Part shown: positions 1 through 9,256 of the stretch, piece by piece
Layout of the letters: each line of letters opens with the position of its first letter
How positions within the stretch are numbered: the first letter of the stretch is position 1
Source of the DNA: Calditrichota bacterium
Lineage (GTDB): Bacteria > CLD3
Length of the DNA: 64,000 nt
Direction: 5' to 3'
NCBI GenBank assembly: GCA_008501735.1
Contig: QQUF01000045.1
Coordinates: 62,001 to 126,000 of the forward strand
Made by a program: the position numbers and the translations under genes
The notes under the pieces: model-generated
What the model was told of the DNA's origin: nothing
What the model saw: the letters and a program-made list of their open reading frames with translations, nothing else
Databases searched by the model: none

Positions 1-616
1 GAGCTTCAAACTCCTTTTCAAGGTTTGAATCTGAGCTACTTTCACCTGCAATTTCCGCAGCTGCATCAGCTTGAGCTTCTTTGTCTTCGATTTTTCTTTC
101 AAATCTATCGAAGCCACCGAAAGCATCGCCACCAATTCCACTAACTGAAGCTGAGATTTCCTCTTTCGCTTTTGCCGCTCTAAAACGTGCAATTAGAGTA
201 TCACGTTTGATTTTTGCATCGTCTAACTTTTTCTTTAACTCGCGAAGTTGTTCTCTAAGCTGAGTTGCTGTGGTTTTAGCTTGCTCGTAACTTGGAAGTA
301 GATCATCAGCAGCTCTTTGGTAATTATTCTTCTTTTCAAGTGCTGCTTTTGCCAAATCGTCTCGGCTATTTTGGATTGCCAAAACAGCTTTTTGTTGCCA
401 CTCTTCTGCTAAGGTCAAATTTTGTTTGTATTGTCTTTCTAATCTTTTCTCATTTGCAACAGCAACCCCGACAGAATTTGTCGCTTTGCTAATTGCTTCT
501 TCCATTTCAATGACCATTTGTTTAATCATTTTTTCTGGATCTTCGGCTTGGTCAACTAAATTATTAATGTTTGCTTTAACTACATCTGAAATTCTATTAA
601 AAATGCTACGTGCCAT
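1..616 (-). CDS. pspA: PspA/IM30 family envelope-stress protein (3' end cut by window)
   Basis: The reverse strand reads an open frame from an ATG at 614-616 to the window edge, giving 205 residues with no stop. It begins MARSIFNRISDVVKANIN, followed by DQAEDPEKMIKQMV, the classic PspA/IM30/Vipp1 start. The rest is a long charged coiled coil, then a Gly-rich stretch near residue 175 and an acidic Ala/Glu-rich tail. PspA-family proteins are ESCRT-III-like and bind stressed inner membrane from the cytoplasm. The next upstream genes on the same strand encode a double-DUF350 membrane protein, a DUF4178 protein and FtsH, so this looks like the last member of a membrane-stress cluster. The C-terminus lies outside the window. 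Family assignment is secure; the gene symbol is by family only. Confidence 0.9.
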   Translation of the reverse strand, partial: MARSIFNRISDVVKANINNLVDQAEDPEKMIKQMVIEMEEAISKATNSVGVAVANEKRLERQYKQNLTLAEEWQQKAVLAIQNSRDDLAKAALEKKNNYQRAADDLLPSYEQAKTTATQLREQLRELKKKLDDAKIKRDTLIARFRAAKAKEEISASVSGIGGDAFGGFDRFERKIEDKEAQADAAAEIAGESSSDSNLEKEFEA

Positions 617-684
617 TTTATTTATCCTTTTTTTAGGTTTCCGTTAATTGAAGTTATTTCTCTTTACGAAAAAATTTTGAAAAG

Positions 685-1158
685 TTACGAAAAACTTGCG
701 TGAATTACCAAAGCAATTGTGATGTAAAAAGATGCTTCGAGTAAACCAACTGCTATATTTTTATCTTCAACAATTTCTTTATCAATTGAAAATGCCATTG
801 TTTTATTCAAAATGAATCTTCCTAACGAAAGAGCAATTAGCCCAATGATAAAATAAGAAACTGTCAAAATCATATCTTTTATAAAAATTGCTGCGAGACT
901 TTTATCCTCAGCATAAAAGTAACTATCTCCAGAAACAGTTGCGTGAATGATTATTCCAAGTGCAATGTAAAAACCAGCTTGTGTAACTCCTACTGCAACA
1001 TTATCATTTTCTGAAAGTTCGTGTTTTAAGTCGTAAGGAGTGATGAAGTCAAATACTTTACCTCCAATTATGAGAATCAAAATTCCCATTACAAAGTAAA
1101 TCACTGAATGAAGTATTCCATTTAGTAATTCAGGAAAGTTTGTTATTAATTCGCTCAT
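685..1158 (-). CDS. DUF350 membrane protein with two DUF350 units
   Basis: This 157-residue protein has four predicted membrane segments arranged as two similar halves. Each half contains the DUF350 signature: NVAVGVTQAGFYIALGIII around residues 53-71 and NIAVGLLEASFYITIALVI near 133-151. DUF350 (YjfL-type) proteins are inner-membrane proteins of unknown biochemical role that recur beside PspA homologues, as in the E. coli yjf operon. Here the gene lies between a DUF4178 gene (9 bp upstream) and pspA, all on the same strand, so a role in a membrane-stress module is likely. The second half lacks the Gly of the AG-FYI motif (AS instead). Confidence 0.85.
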   Translation of the reverse strand: MSELITNFPELLNGILHSVIYFVMGILILIIGGKVFDFITPYDLKHELSENDNVAVGVTQAGFYIALGIIIHATVSGDSYFYAEDKSLAAIFIKDMILTVSYFIIGLIALSLGRFILNKTMAFSIDKEIVEDKNIAVGLLEASFYITIALVIHASFS

Positions 1159-1167
1159 CTTTTGCTC

Positions 1168-1686
1168 CTATGAACCTGGTAAAATTTCAATTTCAAAATC
1201 TTTTACTGACTTACCAATCGAAACTGTCAATGAACCGCCTGCTTTTTCAATTGAAAGCATTTCGCCATCTTTTGCTTCAAAATCCCAATATTCTGTGCGA
1301 AATTGTGATTTTTTCCCACTTTCAATTGTTCTTGTAACATTTGCCATTCCGTGTTCAGTTTGATTGAAACTTTTTCCAGAATGAGAGAAAGTTGAACTAA
1401 TCGGCTCGTTTACGGGAATTATAATTTCTTCCCAAATTACTAATTCTAAACTATCATCTTCGACAACAGACAAAAATTTTTGATTTTCTTCTAAATCTTT
1501 AAACCCATAACTGTACCATTTAAAATCACCATCTTCATAAATGAAAGTCGCCGAGACAACATAATCTTCTCCGTAATAAGTCAAAATATCTCCGCAACGA
1601 ATGTTGAAAAAATTACGTTTTTCGATATCCGATTTACTTTCTTCAACTGGAAAAAGTGATTTTTTTAATTTACTAAAAAAGCTCAT
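1168..1686 (-). CDS. DUF4178 domain protein
   Basis: This 172-residue soluble protein has the DUF4178 layout: a short basic N-terminus, then a beta-rich domain with GDILTYYGEDYVV near residue 32, a conserved W-Y-S-Y-x-F-x-D-L segment near 57-66, and a later E-Y-W-D-F-E patch near 132. DUF4178 has no proven activity. Genomic surveys of PspA partners link it with DUF350 and PspA, which matches its neighbours here. Its stop is 9 bp from the DUF350 gene, and its ATG lies directly against the ftsH stop codon, so co-transcription with ftsH is likely. Confidence 0.75.
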   Translation of the reverse strand: MSFFSKLKKSLFPVEESKSDIEKRNFFNIRCGDILTYYGEDYVVSATFIYEDGDFKWYSYGFKDLEENQKFLSVVEDDSLELVIWEEIIIPVNEPISSTFSHSGKSFNQTEHGMANVTRTIESGKKSQFRTEYWDFEAKDGEMLSIEKAGGSLTVSIGKSVKDFEIEILPGS

Positions 1687-3621
1687 TTAACTTGCCTTTG
1701 CATCTTTTACTTCTTTTGGTTCTTCGCTGAAAGTATCAACTTTATTTGGATTTGGTCCTAAAATTTCAACTAAAGTATCTCTTTCAATAATTTCCTCTTT
1801 AAGCAACTTTTGAGCTAATTCTTCAAGTTTGTCTTTGTGTGTGTAAAGGACTTGTTTCGCTCTTTCGTAAGATTCGGTTATGATTTTTAAAATTTCTTCA
1901 TCAATAATTTGTGAAGTCTTTTCACTGTAATCTCTTGAAGCTGCTCCGTAACCGAGAAAATTATTTTGCTGTGATTCAGTCAATGAAATGTTTTCCAATT
2001 TCTTGCTCATTCCATAAACTTTAACAATGCTTTTGGCAATGTCAGTCGCTTTATTCAAATCGTCAGAAGCACCTGTTGAAATTGATTCAAAAATTATGTC
2101 TTCTGCTGCTCTTCCACCTAACAAAGCACAAATTCTGTCCAAAAGTTCTTCTTTTGAAAGCAAATATCTGTCTTCCAATGGCATTTGAATTGTGTAGCCT
2201 AAAGCTCCCATTCCTCTTGGAATTATTGAAACTTTGTGAACAGGGTCAGAAAATGGTAAAAAATATCCAACCAAAGCGTGTCCAGTTTCGTGGTAAGCGA
2301 CAATCTTTCTTTCTCGTGGATTTATCAATTTATTTTTCTTTTCAAGTCCTGCAATTACTCTTTCAATTGCATTTTGAAAGTCAATCATTTCAACTATTTC
2401 TTTGTCGTACCTTGCAGCAAGTAAAGATGCTTCGTTACAAATATTTGCAATTTCTGCTCCTGCAAAACCCGGAGTTTGTGCAGCTAAAGTTTTTGTATCA
2501 ATACTGTCGTCTAAAGGCATATTACCTGTGTGAACTTCAAAAATTTTGATTCTTCCTTGCAAATCAGGTCTGTCAAGCCCAACTTGTCTATCAAATCTTC
2601 CAGGTCTCAGAAGTGCTGGGTCAAGAACGTCAGGTCGATTTGTCGCACCGATTAACAAAACAGTTTTGTCAGTGTTAAATCCGTCCATTTCAACTAAAAG
2701 TTGGTTCAAAGTATTTTCACGTTCGTCATTTCCACCTTGCATAGAAGCTCTTGAACGGCTTCTTCCAATTGCATCAATTTCGTCAATAAAAACAATACAA
2801 GGCGATTTCTCTTTTGCCGTGTTGAACAAATCACGAACTCTTGAAGCTCCAACTCCAACAAACATTTCAACAAAATCCGAACCGCTCAAGCTAAAGAATG
2901 GAACTCCAGCTTCTCCTGCAAGTGCTTTTGCGAGTAAAGTTTTACCTGTTCCAGGAGGTCCGACAAGCAAAAAACCTTTTGGAATCTTTCCGCCGAGTTT
3001 CTGAAATTTTTTGGGATTTCTAAGAAATTCTACAACTTCTGTAACTTCTTCAATTACTTCGTCAATTCCTGCAACATCCTTAAAAGTTACTTTTAAGTTA
3101 TCGTTTTCATTGTAAAGTTTTGCTTTTGATTTCCCGACACTCAAAATTCCGCCTGATGAGCCACCTCCCATTTTCTTGAAAAAGAAACTCCACAAAACGA
3201 CAATTAAAATTAAAGAGAAAATCCAAGAAAAATTATTTTCAAACCAATTATTGTTAATTACTCTTTTGTACTCAACATTTTGTTTGTCAAGTTCTTCAAC
3301 AAGAGTTGGGTCGTTTATCAAAACAACTTTAAATTTTCGGCTTGGGTTTATTCTTTCTTCTTGAGCCATAAAGTTAAAAGGAGAAGGATTAGCATCTTGA
3401 AATTGAGGAGTTTCTTCACCAAATTCAGCTTTTCTGACTCCAATTATTACATCTTGAATAAATTTAACTTCTTGGACTCTTCCTTCTTTTAATTCGGCTT
3501 TAAATTGGTTGTAAGATAATTCGGGAACTCTCTCTTGTGGGAAAAATAGTAAGGGTAAAAGGACAAAAATCGCAGCAAAAATTGCAACATTAATCCAAAG
3601 GTAAGATTTTTTTTTATTCAT
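1687..3621 (-). CDS. ftsH: ATP-dependent zinc metalloprotease FtsH
   Basis: At 644 residues this is full length. A membrane segment at 11-27 and another at about 131-148 flank the periplasmic domain. The AAA+ module has Walker A GPPGTGKT at 221-228, a Walker B with DEIDAIGRSR, and the second region of homology ending RPGRFDRQV. The protease domain has the zinc site HETGH near 441-445. FtsH forms a membrane-anchored hexamer that extracts and degrades misfolded membrane proteins and selected soluble regulators. It is the first gene of a same-strand group with DUF4178, DUF350 and PspA genes. The linkage of a membrane protease with PspA suggests joint membrane quality control (inference). Confidence 0.98.
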   Translation of the reverse strand: MNKKKSYLWINVAIFAAIFVLLPLLFFPQERVPELSYNQFKAELKEGRVQEVKFIQDVIIGVRKAEFGEETPQFQDANPSPFNFMAQEERINPSRKFKVVLINDPTLVEELDKQNVEYKRVINNNWFENNFSWIFSLILIVVLWSFFFKKMGGGSSGGILSVGKSKAKLYNENDNLKVTFKDVAGIDEVIEEVTEVVEFLRNPKKFQKLGGKIPKGFLLVGPPGTGKTLLAKALAGEAGVPFFSLSGSDFVEMFVGVGASRVRDLFNTAKEKSPCIVFIDEIDAIGRSRSRASMQGGNDERENTLNQLLVEMDGFNTDKTVLLIGATNRPDVLDPALLRPGRFDRQVGLDRPDLQGRIKIFEVHTGNMPLDDSIDTKTLAAQTPGFAGAEIANICNEASLLAARYDKEIVEMIDFQNAIERVIAGLEKKNKLINPRERKIVAYHETGHALVGYFLPFSDPVHKVSIIPRGMGALGYTIQMPLEDRYLLSKEELLDRICALLGGRAAEDIIFESISTGASDDLNKATDIAKSIVKVYGMSKKLENISLTESQQNNFLGYGAASRDYSEKTSQIIDEEILKIITESYERAKQVLYTHKDKLEELAQKLLKEEIIERDTLVEILGPNPNKVDTFSEEPKEVKDAKAS

Positions 3622-3738
3622 TTATTTATACTTATTGTTAGTCAAAAATTAGATTCACCAAATTAACACTATCCAAAATGATTCTCAAGTAAAATCAAAG
3701 TTGAGTTTTACAAAGATTAGTTTTAATAGTTTCAAATT

Positions 3739-6700
3739 TTAGAACTTTCCCTTTTTCAATTTGATTTTGTGTTTTTGAATTAAGGTGTAAAGTTTCTTTC
3801 GGTCAATCCCCAGAGATTCTGCAGTTTTACTTTTGTTCAAACCATTTTTCTTGAGTTCAAAGATTATCACTTCTTTTTCAAAAACAGCCAATTTTCCTGT
3901 AAGGTTCAAGCCATTTTCCAAATCAGCTACAACGTTTGCGACTTTCTTTTCAAGCGGAATTTTATTCAATTCGCGATTTATATTAGAATTATCTGAAATT
4001 ATGTTGAACTTCTGAGACAGGTTTTTAATGTGCAAGGAATTGACAAACGAGTTATTTTCGACTTTCATTACAATTTTTGCAATCGTGTTTTCAAGCTCAC
4101 GAACATTACCTTTCCAATTTACTTTTTGCAAAACTTCTCTTGCTTCGTTTGTAAATCCCAAAATCTTTTTATTAGCCTTGTTCGCAAATTTACGCAACAG
4201 AAATTCTGCCAAAATAGGAATGTCCTCTACTCTTTCTTTCAAACTTGGAACGCGAATGTAAATTACATTTATTCTATGAAACAAATCTTCTCTGAACCTT
4301 CCTTTCCGAACTTCCTCTTCCAAATCTTTATGAGTTGCAACGACCAAACGAGAATTGATTTTAATCGCTTCTTCACCTCCAACTCGCCAAATTTCTTGAT
4401 TTTGGATTACTCTCAATAATTTAGCCTGAATTTCTAAAGACAATTCTGCAACTTCATCTAAGAAAATTGTTCCGTTTTGCGAAAGTTCAAACTTGCCTTT
4501 TTTCAGAGAACTTGCACCTGTAAACGAACCTTTTTCGTGTCCAAAAAGTTCACTCTCTGCTAAGTTTGGTGGAATCGAAGCACAATTTATTACAACAAAA
4601 TTATGCTTCGCTCTCTCGCTAATATTGTGTAAAGACTCAGCAACCAACTCTTTTCCTGTCCCACTTTGTCCGTGAATGTAAACAGTAAAATCGACTTCTG
4701 CCGCTTCTTCAATTTCTTTGTAAAGATTTAGCATTGCTTTGCTGTTTCCAACAAATTTTTCAAAGTGCCTACTACTGACAGATGAAATTTTTTCTACATC
4801 TTTGATTTTTTCTAAAACCAGTAAAATCAATTCAAAAACAAATTCAAATTTTTGCAAATCAACTTTTGAGAAAGATTTTGTTGAATTTTCATTTTTCCAA
4901 TTACATAAAATTTGACTACACTTTTTCTCTGAATCAAAAATTGGCATTAAAATTAAGTTTTCTTTAAAAATCGTTTTTTCGTTACGAATTGAATTTTGTA
5001 AATCTTCTTTTTCGACTCCAAAATTTGGATTCTGAAATCCTTCATTTTCAACAAGTATTTCACAAAAATCCGAACCTGTTTCATTTTTCAAGAACGCTAA
5101 AAGTTCGTTTAATGAAGTATGAGGGTTTAATAGTTCAATAAAATTTCTTAAAAGGTTTTTAACGTTAATCGATAAATTTTCAGAAGCGTTAAAATCATCA
5201 TTTTGAAAAACCTCTAATTTTTTCTTAACAAAAAAGTCAAACTCTTTGCTCAAAATTTCTTGAAAAAGATTTTCAGCTTTAGTTTTGTAATCAAGAATTT
5301 CCAGTTTTGTTGCAATCTCAAAACCATTTTCAAAGGAACTTTTTAACAATTGGTAAAGTTCAAAACAAAAGTTTGCAAAGTATTTTTTATTAGTGCTAAT
5401 TGCTGCTAAAGATTTTAATTCGCCAATTGCTTCCTCTTCGTTTCCTTGCAAATAACTTAGCCTTTGCTCCAAAATTCTCGCTTCGTTTAACTCGTCAAGA
5501 AAAGTGTAAACTTCGCAAATCTCTCTGGTCTTTTGGGTTTCATAATTCATTCCAAGCAAATTATTTTCGTCCAAATTAATTGCAATCATTTTCAAATTTG
5601 ATTGAACAAACTGCCTCAAGAAACCTAATTCGCTAAAAAGAAATTTCGCTTTTTCAAAATTCGCCAAAGCATCAACTTTTTCTTCTCCTTCGAGTTGGAG
5701 AATTCCTAAATCGAAAATCGAAGTTGCAAGGAACTGATAATTATTGACCTGCGTAGATTTTTCAATTGCCGTTTCTACGTAGCCTCTTGCTCTTTCTAAA
5801 TTATTTGCTTGGAAATTTATTTGAAAAAGATTGTCCAAAGTCTCGAAGTAAGTTCTTTCATCTTTTATCTCAACTCCCAAGAAAGCCTTTTCAAAGTAAC
5901 TTTCTGCTTCTTCAAATTTTCCTTTTGAAAAATTTATTTTCCCTAAAAAATTCAGCGGAATTGAACTTGGTTGAAATTCATTCAGACAATTCAAAAAGTA
6001 TTCTTCAGCTCTCTGAAAGTTATGAATTAGAAAATTCGTTTTGCCCAAAAGAAACAAAGAAGTAGCAATTGAATACCCGTCATTGACACTTTCCGAAACT
6101 TCCAAGCACTTTTCAAAAGCGTAAACTGCTTCCGAATATTTTTTCTGTTTCAAGTAAACCAAGCCAATATTTTTATAAAGTTCAAATTCGCTTTCTGAAT
6201 TTCTAAGTTTTTTCGCAAATTTGAAAGCAAGTTCAAGAACTTTTTCCGCACGAAAATAGTCTTGGACTTTAAAGTAAACCTCAAATTCTAGCATAAAAAT
6301 TTTAATCAAAAATTCTTCAGGAAGCCTTTTAGCCTGTCCTAAAATCTGCAAAACTTTAAAAATCGAAAATTCTTCAGAAGCAATTTCAACAGCATTTGAG
6401 TAAAACTCAAATGCCTTTTCATAATTTTTTGACTTATGGTAAAATCTTGCAATTTTGAGAATTTCTTCAAAATTTTCAGGGCTTTGCGATTCACTTACAA
6501 AAGCAATTTGCTCGCTTAATTCTATGATTTCTTCGTCTGCGAAAGATTTGTAAAAAATATTTTGGTAAAACTGCTGAACGAAAAAATATTTTCCTGTTTC
6601 AAGGTCAAAGTCAACGATTCCTAATTTTCTTGTTTCTTCAAGTTCGATAATAATTTCATCAATTTTCATATTCGTAAGTTCAGATAGAACAGAAACTTCA

Positions 6701-8418
6701 AATTTTTCATTAAAGATTGATGCAAGTTGTAAAACCGTTTGAGCAGTAATATTTATGTTTGATATTTTTTCAAAAAAGATTTCTTCCAAAGACTCAAAAT
6801 CCTTTGCTTCTGGATTTGCAAAACGAATTGTTTCACTTTCTGAAATTTTGATTTTTTCCGTTTCATAAAAATGCTTAAAAACTTCTATCGAGTTGGAAAT
6901 ATTACCTTTAGAGATTGAGAATATTTTTGATTGGACATTTTTGTTAATACTTAACGCAATTTTATCAATCATCGAGGAAAGAAAATCTTCACTCTGAATT
7001 TTATCCAAAGACGGAAAAAAAAGGACTTCAATTTTTTCAAGGTCAAAACCTCTTCTAAAAGAATTTTCATCAGAAGCGAAGTTCAAAACAATTTTCAAGT
7101 TATTTTGGCTAAAGAACTCTGCAAATTCTAAAAATAAATCTGAAGTTTTTTTATTAGTTAACTGAAATTCTTCGCAGTAAATCAGCAAATTCTCATTCGT
7201 CATTCCACAAAATTCTTCGATAAAATTGAAAATCGATTCTTTAAAATTTAAAATATTTTGGTTAATCGGATTTTGTGCAAGAAAATCTTGAATTGTCGGA
7301 ATTTTCAAAATTTCAGGCGAAATAAATTTCAGAGTTGTAAGGTATTTTCCAATCAAATCTTTTTGTTGTTTTTTACCGAAATCGCCAATTTTTGAAAACA
7401 TTTGGAAAATTATAGATTCAAATGGTTCAAAGTCATAAGAATTTTCTGAGCATTTAGTTTCAAAAATTAAATGCTCCTTTTGCAGAAGCTCAAATTTGCA
7501 ATTTTCCCAAAACTTAGACTTGCCAACTCCTTCGTCCCCTTTAATTAAAAGAACAGTTTTTTCACTTTCCATAAATTCCTCAAAGTTTAACTGCTCCGAA
7601 AATCTGTCAATGAACTTTGGGAAATTCAATTTGGAATTAAATTTGAACTGTGTTTCATTTTGAGATACTTTTTCCAAGTCTTCAATTAATTCAAAAATAC
7701 ACTGGTACCTATCTTTTGGATTTTTCTCCAAAAGTTTCAAAATTATTTTTTCAATATTCTTTGGAACTTGAACAGGCAATTCTTTTGGAATCTTGACTTT
7801 GCCTTTCAAATGCCCATTAATAATTTGTTTTGCAGAATTTCCATTAAAAGGAACTTCACCATAAAAAAGTTCAAAAGCAATCACTCCAAGTGAATAAAAG
7901 TCACTGCGAAAGTCCAATTTAACTTTTTCAAGACATTGTTCAGGCGATACGTATTTTACAGATTCTTTTTCGGTTAAATTACTCTTGTAATTTTGAAAAA
8001 AAGCAAAGTCAGTTAGTTTCACTTCACCATTTTCAGTTATAAAAATATTGTTAGGTCTTAGCTTTTGGTGGACAAATTTATAAGAATGTAAATCTCTTAA
8101 CCCAAAGCAAATTTGAATAATTTTATCTATTTTTTTATTTTTGGAATTAATTTCAGTGGACTCTAAAATTTTCTCACCATTCACAAATTCACGAATAATT
8201 CCCTTTTCTTCACCTTCTTCGTAGAAATCCAAAACTTTCGCTAAGTAATTTGACTCAATAGTTTTTTCTGAAAAGAAGCAAATTTTTGCGATTTTTATTT
8301 GAATTTCTTCTTCAAATTTTATTTTTTTTAGAATTCCTGAAGAGTGATTTTCAGTATTTTCTACTTTGAAAGTTAAATCTGAATTATTACTGATTTTTTC
8401 TAAAATCGACCATTTCAT
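3739..8418 (-). CDS. Pseudokinase-ATPase-TPR-sigma-54 activator fusion
   Basis: This 1559-residue regulator joins five modules. Residues 1-250 have a Ser/Thr-kinase fold, but the catalytic HRD is HQK (117-119), the KPxN lysine is Arg121, DFG is DFA (137-139) and no glycine loop is visible. Asn124, SPE (158-160) and the SDFYSLG helix remain, so it is probably a pseudokinase. An ATPase module follows with P-loop GDEGVGKS at 294-301. TPR-like helical repeats fill about 640-1050, and a GAF-like sensory region covers about 1110-1215. The sigma-54 AAA+ domain (about 1225-1450) has Walker A HGQSGTGKE, the loop GSFTGA (a common variant of GAFTGA) and Walker B GTIFLDE. A Fis-type helix-turn-helix ends the protein near 1520-1552. 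It should activate RNA polymerase with sigma-54. Target genes are unknown and the gene stands alone. Confidence 0.9.
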   Translation of the reverse strand: MKWSILEKISNNSDLTFKVENTENHSSGILKKIKFEEEIQIKIAKICFFSEKTIESNYLAKVLDFYEEGEEKGIIREFVNGEKILESTEINSKNKKIDKIIQICFGLRDLHSYKFVHQKLRPNNIFITENGEVKLTDFAFFQNYKSNLTEKESVKYVSPEQCLEKVKLDFRSDFYSLGVIAFELFYGEVPFNGNSAKQIINGHLKGKVKIPKELPVQVPKNIEKIILKLLEKNPKDRYQCIFELIEDLEKVSQNETQFKFNSKLNFPKFIDRFSEQLNFEEFMESEKTVLLIKGDEGVGKSKFWENCKFELLQKEHLIFETKCSENSYDFEPFESIIFQMFSKIGDFGKKQQKDLIGKYLTTLKFISPEILKIPTIQDFLAQNPINQNILNFKESIFNFIEEFCGMTNENLLIYCEEFQLTNKKTSDLFLEFAEFFSQNNLKIVLNFASDENSFRRGFDLEKIEVLFFPSLDKIQSEDFLSSMIDKIALSINKNVQSKIFSISKGNISNSIEVFKHFYETEKIKISESETIRFANPEAKDFESLEEIFFEKISNINITAQTVLQLASIFNEKFEVSVLSELTNMKIDEIIIELEETRKLGIVDFDLETGKYFFVQQFYQNIFYKSFADEEIIELSEQIAFVSESQSPENFEEILKIARFYHKSKNYEKAFEFYSNAVEIASEEFSIFKVLQILGQAKRLPEEFLIKIFMLEFEVYFKVQDYFRAEKVLELAFKFAKKLRNSESEFELYKNIGLVYLKQKKYSEAVYAFEKCLEVSESVNDGYSIATSLFLLGKTNFLIHNFQRAEEYFLNCLNEFQPSSIPLNFLGKINFSKGKFEEAESYFEKAFLGVEIKDERTYFETLDNLFQINFQANNLERARGYVETAIEKSTQVNNYQFLATSIFDLGILQLEGEEKVDALANFEKAKFLFSELGFLRQFVQSNLKMIAINLDENNLLGMNYETQKTREICEVYTFLDELNEARILEQRLSYLQGNEEEAIGELKSLAAISTNKKYFANFCFELYQLLKSSFENGFEIATKLEILDYKTKAENLFQEILSKEFDFFVKKKLEVFQNDDFNASENLSINVKNLLRNFIELLNPHTSLNELLAFLKNETGSDFCEILVENEGFQNPNFGVEKEDLQNSIRNEKTIFKENLILMPIFDSEKKCSQILCNWKNENSTKSFSKVDLQKFEFVFELILLVLEKIKDVEKISSVSSRHFEKFVGNSKAMLNLYKEIEEAAEVDFTVYIHGQSGTGKELVAESLHNISERAKHNFVVINCASIPPNLAESELFGHEKGSFTGASSLKKGKFELSQNGTIFLDEVAELSLEIQAKLLRVIQNQEIWRVGGEEAIKINSRLVVATHKDLEEEVRKGRFREDLFHRINVIYIRVPSLKERVEDIPILAEFLLRKFANKANKKILGFTNEAREVLQKVNWKGNVRELENTIAKIVMKVENNSFVNSLHIKNLSQKFNIISDNSNINRELNKIPLEKKVANVVADLENGLNLTGKLAVFEKEVIIFELKKNGLNKSKTAESLGIDRKKLYTLIQKHKIKLKKGKF

Positions 8419-8639
8419 TAAGCGTTAAATCCCTATTCTTACTAAACATTCTTACTAAGGGTTGAACTTAATGAATTAATGCAGATTTCCAAATTTTTGA
8501 AATTGATAATTTTGTTAGTAAGGCTTACCTTTAAGCATTGTAATTTTATAAAATGAAATATTCTAACTTTCTTAAGTGTCGAATATTTTAATTTAAATTG
8601 CATTATTTTATTTTGACTTAATGAAACGAAAGTTTGAAA

Positions 8640-9254
8640 ATGGACTCGCAATTTTTGACAATTCCTCTTTTTCCTTTAAACATAGTTTTGATGCCTGGAA
8701 TTTTATTCCCACTTCACATTTTTGAAGAACGTTACAAAAAAATGGTAAACGAATCTTTGGAAACAGGCGAAGAATTTGGAATTATTCTCTCTAAAAAAGA
8801 TGGGCAAAATGAAAGTATTGGTACCTTTGCTAAAGTTCAATTTTTACTTAAAACTCACAAAAATGGAGAAATGGACATTGTTGTAATTGGTTCTAAAAAA
8901 TTTGAACTACAAGCTTCTTACTACAAAGAAAATTTACTAATGGGTGATGTTGAAATAATTTCTGATAATAATTTTACAGATGAATTTACAATTACTGAAA
9001 CCTTAGGGCATTACAACAGAATTCAAAAATACTTTCACTTCGGAATTGAAACTGATTTATCAATGTTTCAAGATTTGAATCCTTTGTCTTATTTTCTCTC
9101 AACAAAAATTGGAATGCCTAATAAAATGCAACAAAGACTTTTAGAAATTCATTCAGAAAAAGAAAGATTAGAATTTATTTCTCAATACTGTTTAGATATT
9201 TTACCCAAAATTACAAATGAATCAGAACTTTACTTAAAAATGATAAGAAATTAA
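8640..9254 (+). CDS. Lon N-terminal (substrate-binding) domain protein
   Basis: The product has 204 residues from the ATG at 8640; a TTG two codons upstream (8634) is the alternative start. The N-terminal third matches the Lon N-terminal fold: LTIPLFPLNIVLMPG, then a P-L-H-I-F-E-E-R-Y motif and a GEEFGIIL strand. There is no ATPase or protease domain, so this is the stand-alone LonN type rather than a truncated Lon. Such proteins are thought to bind peptides or partner proteins; no reaction is known. The CpsB-like phosphatase gene begins 2 bp after its stop, so the two are almost surely co-transcribed. Confidence 0.85.
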   Translation: MDSQFLTIPLFPLNIVLMPGILFPLHIFEERYKKMVNESLETGEEFGIILSKKDGQNESIGTFAKVQFLLKTHKNGEMDIVVIGSKKFELQASYYKENLLMGDVEIISDNNFTDEFTITETLGHYNRIQKYFHFGIETDLSMFQDLNPLSYFLSTKIGMPNKMQQRLLEIHSEKERLEFISQYCLDILPKITNESELYLKMIRN

Positions 9255-9256
9255 AA

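Noticed and set aside
5766-6065. 99-residue plus-strand ORF inside the large regulator gene
   Set aside because: Shadow of the TPR-coding region on the other strand; long antisense frames are frequent in this AT-rich DNA.
8442-8651. 69-residue minus-strand ORF between the regulator and LonN genes
   Set aside because: AT-rich, Leu/Lys/Ser-biased composition, no family, overlaps the LonN start; probably the promoter region of both divergent genes.
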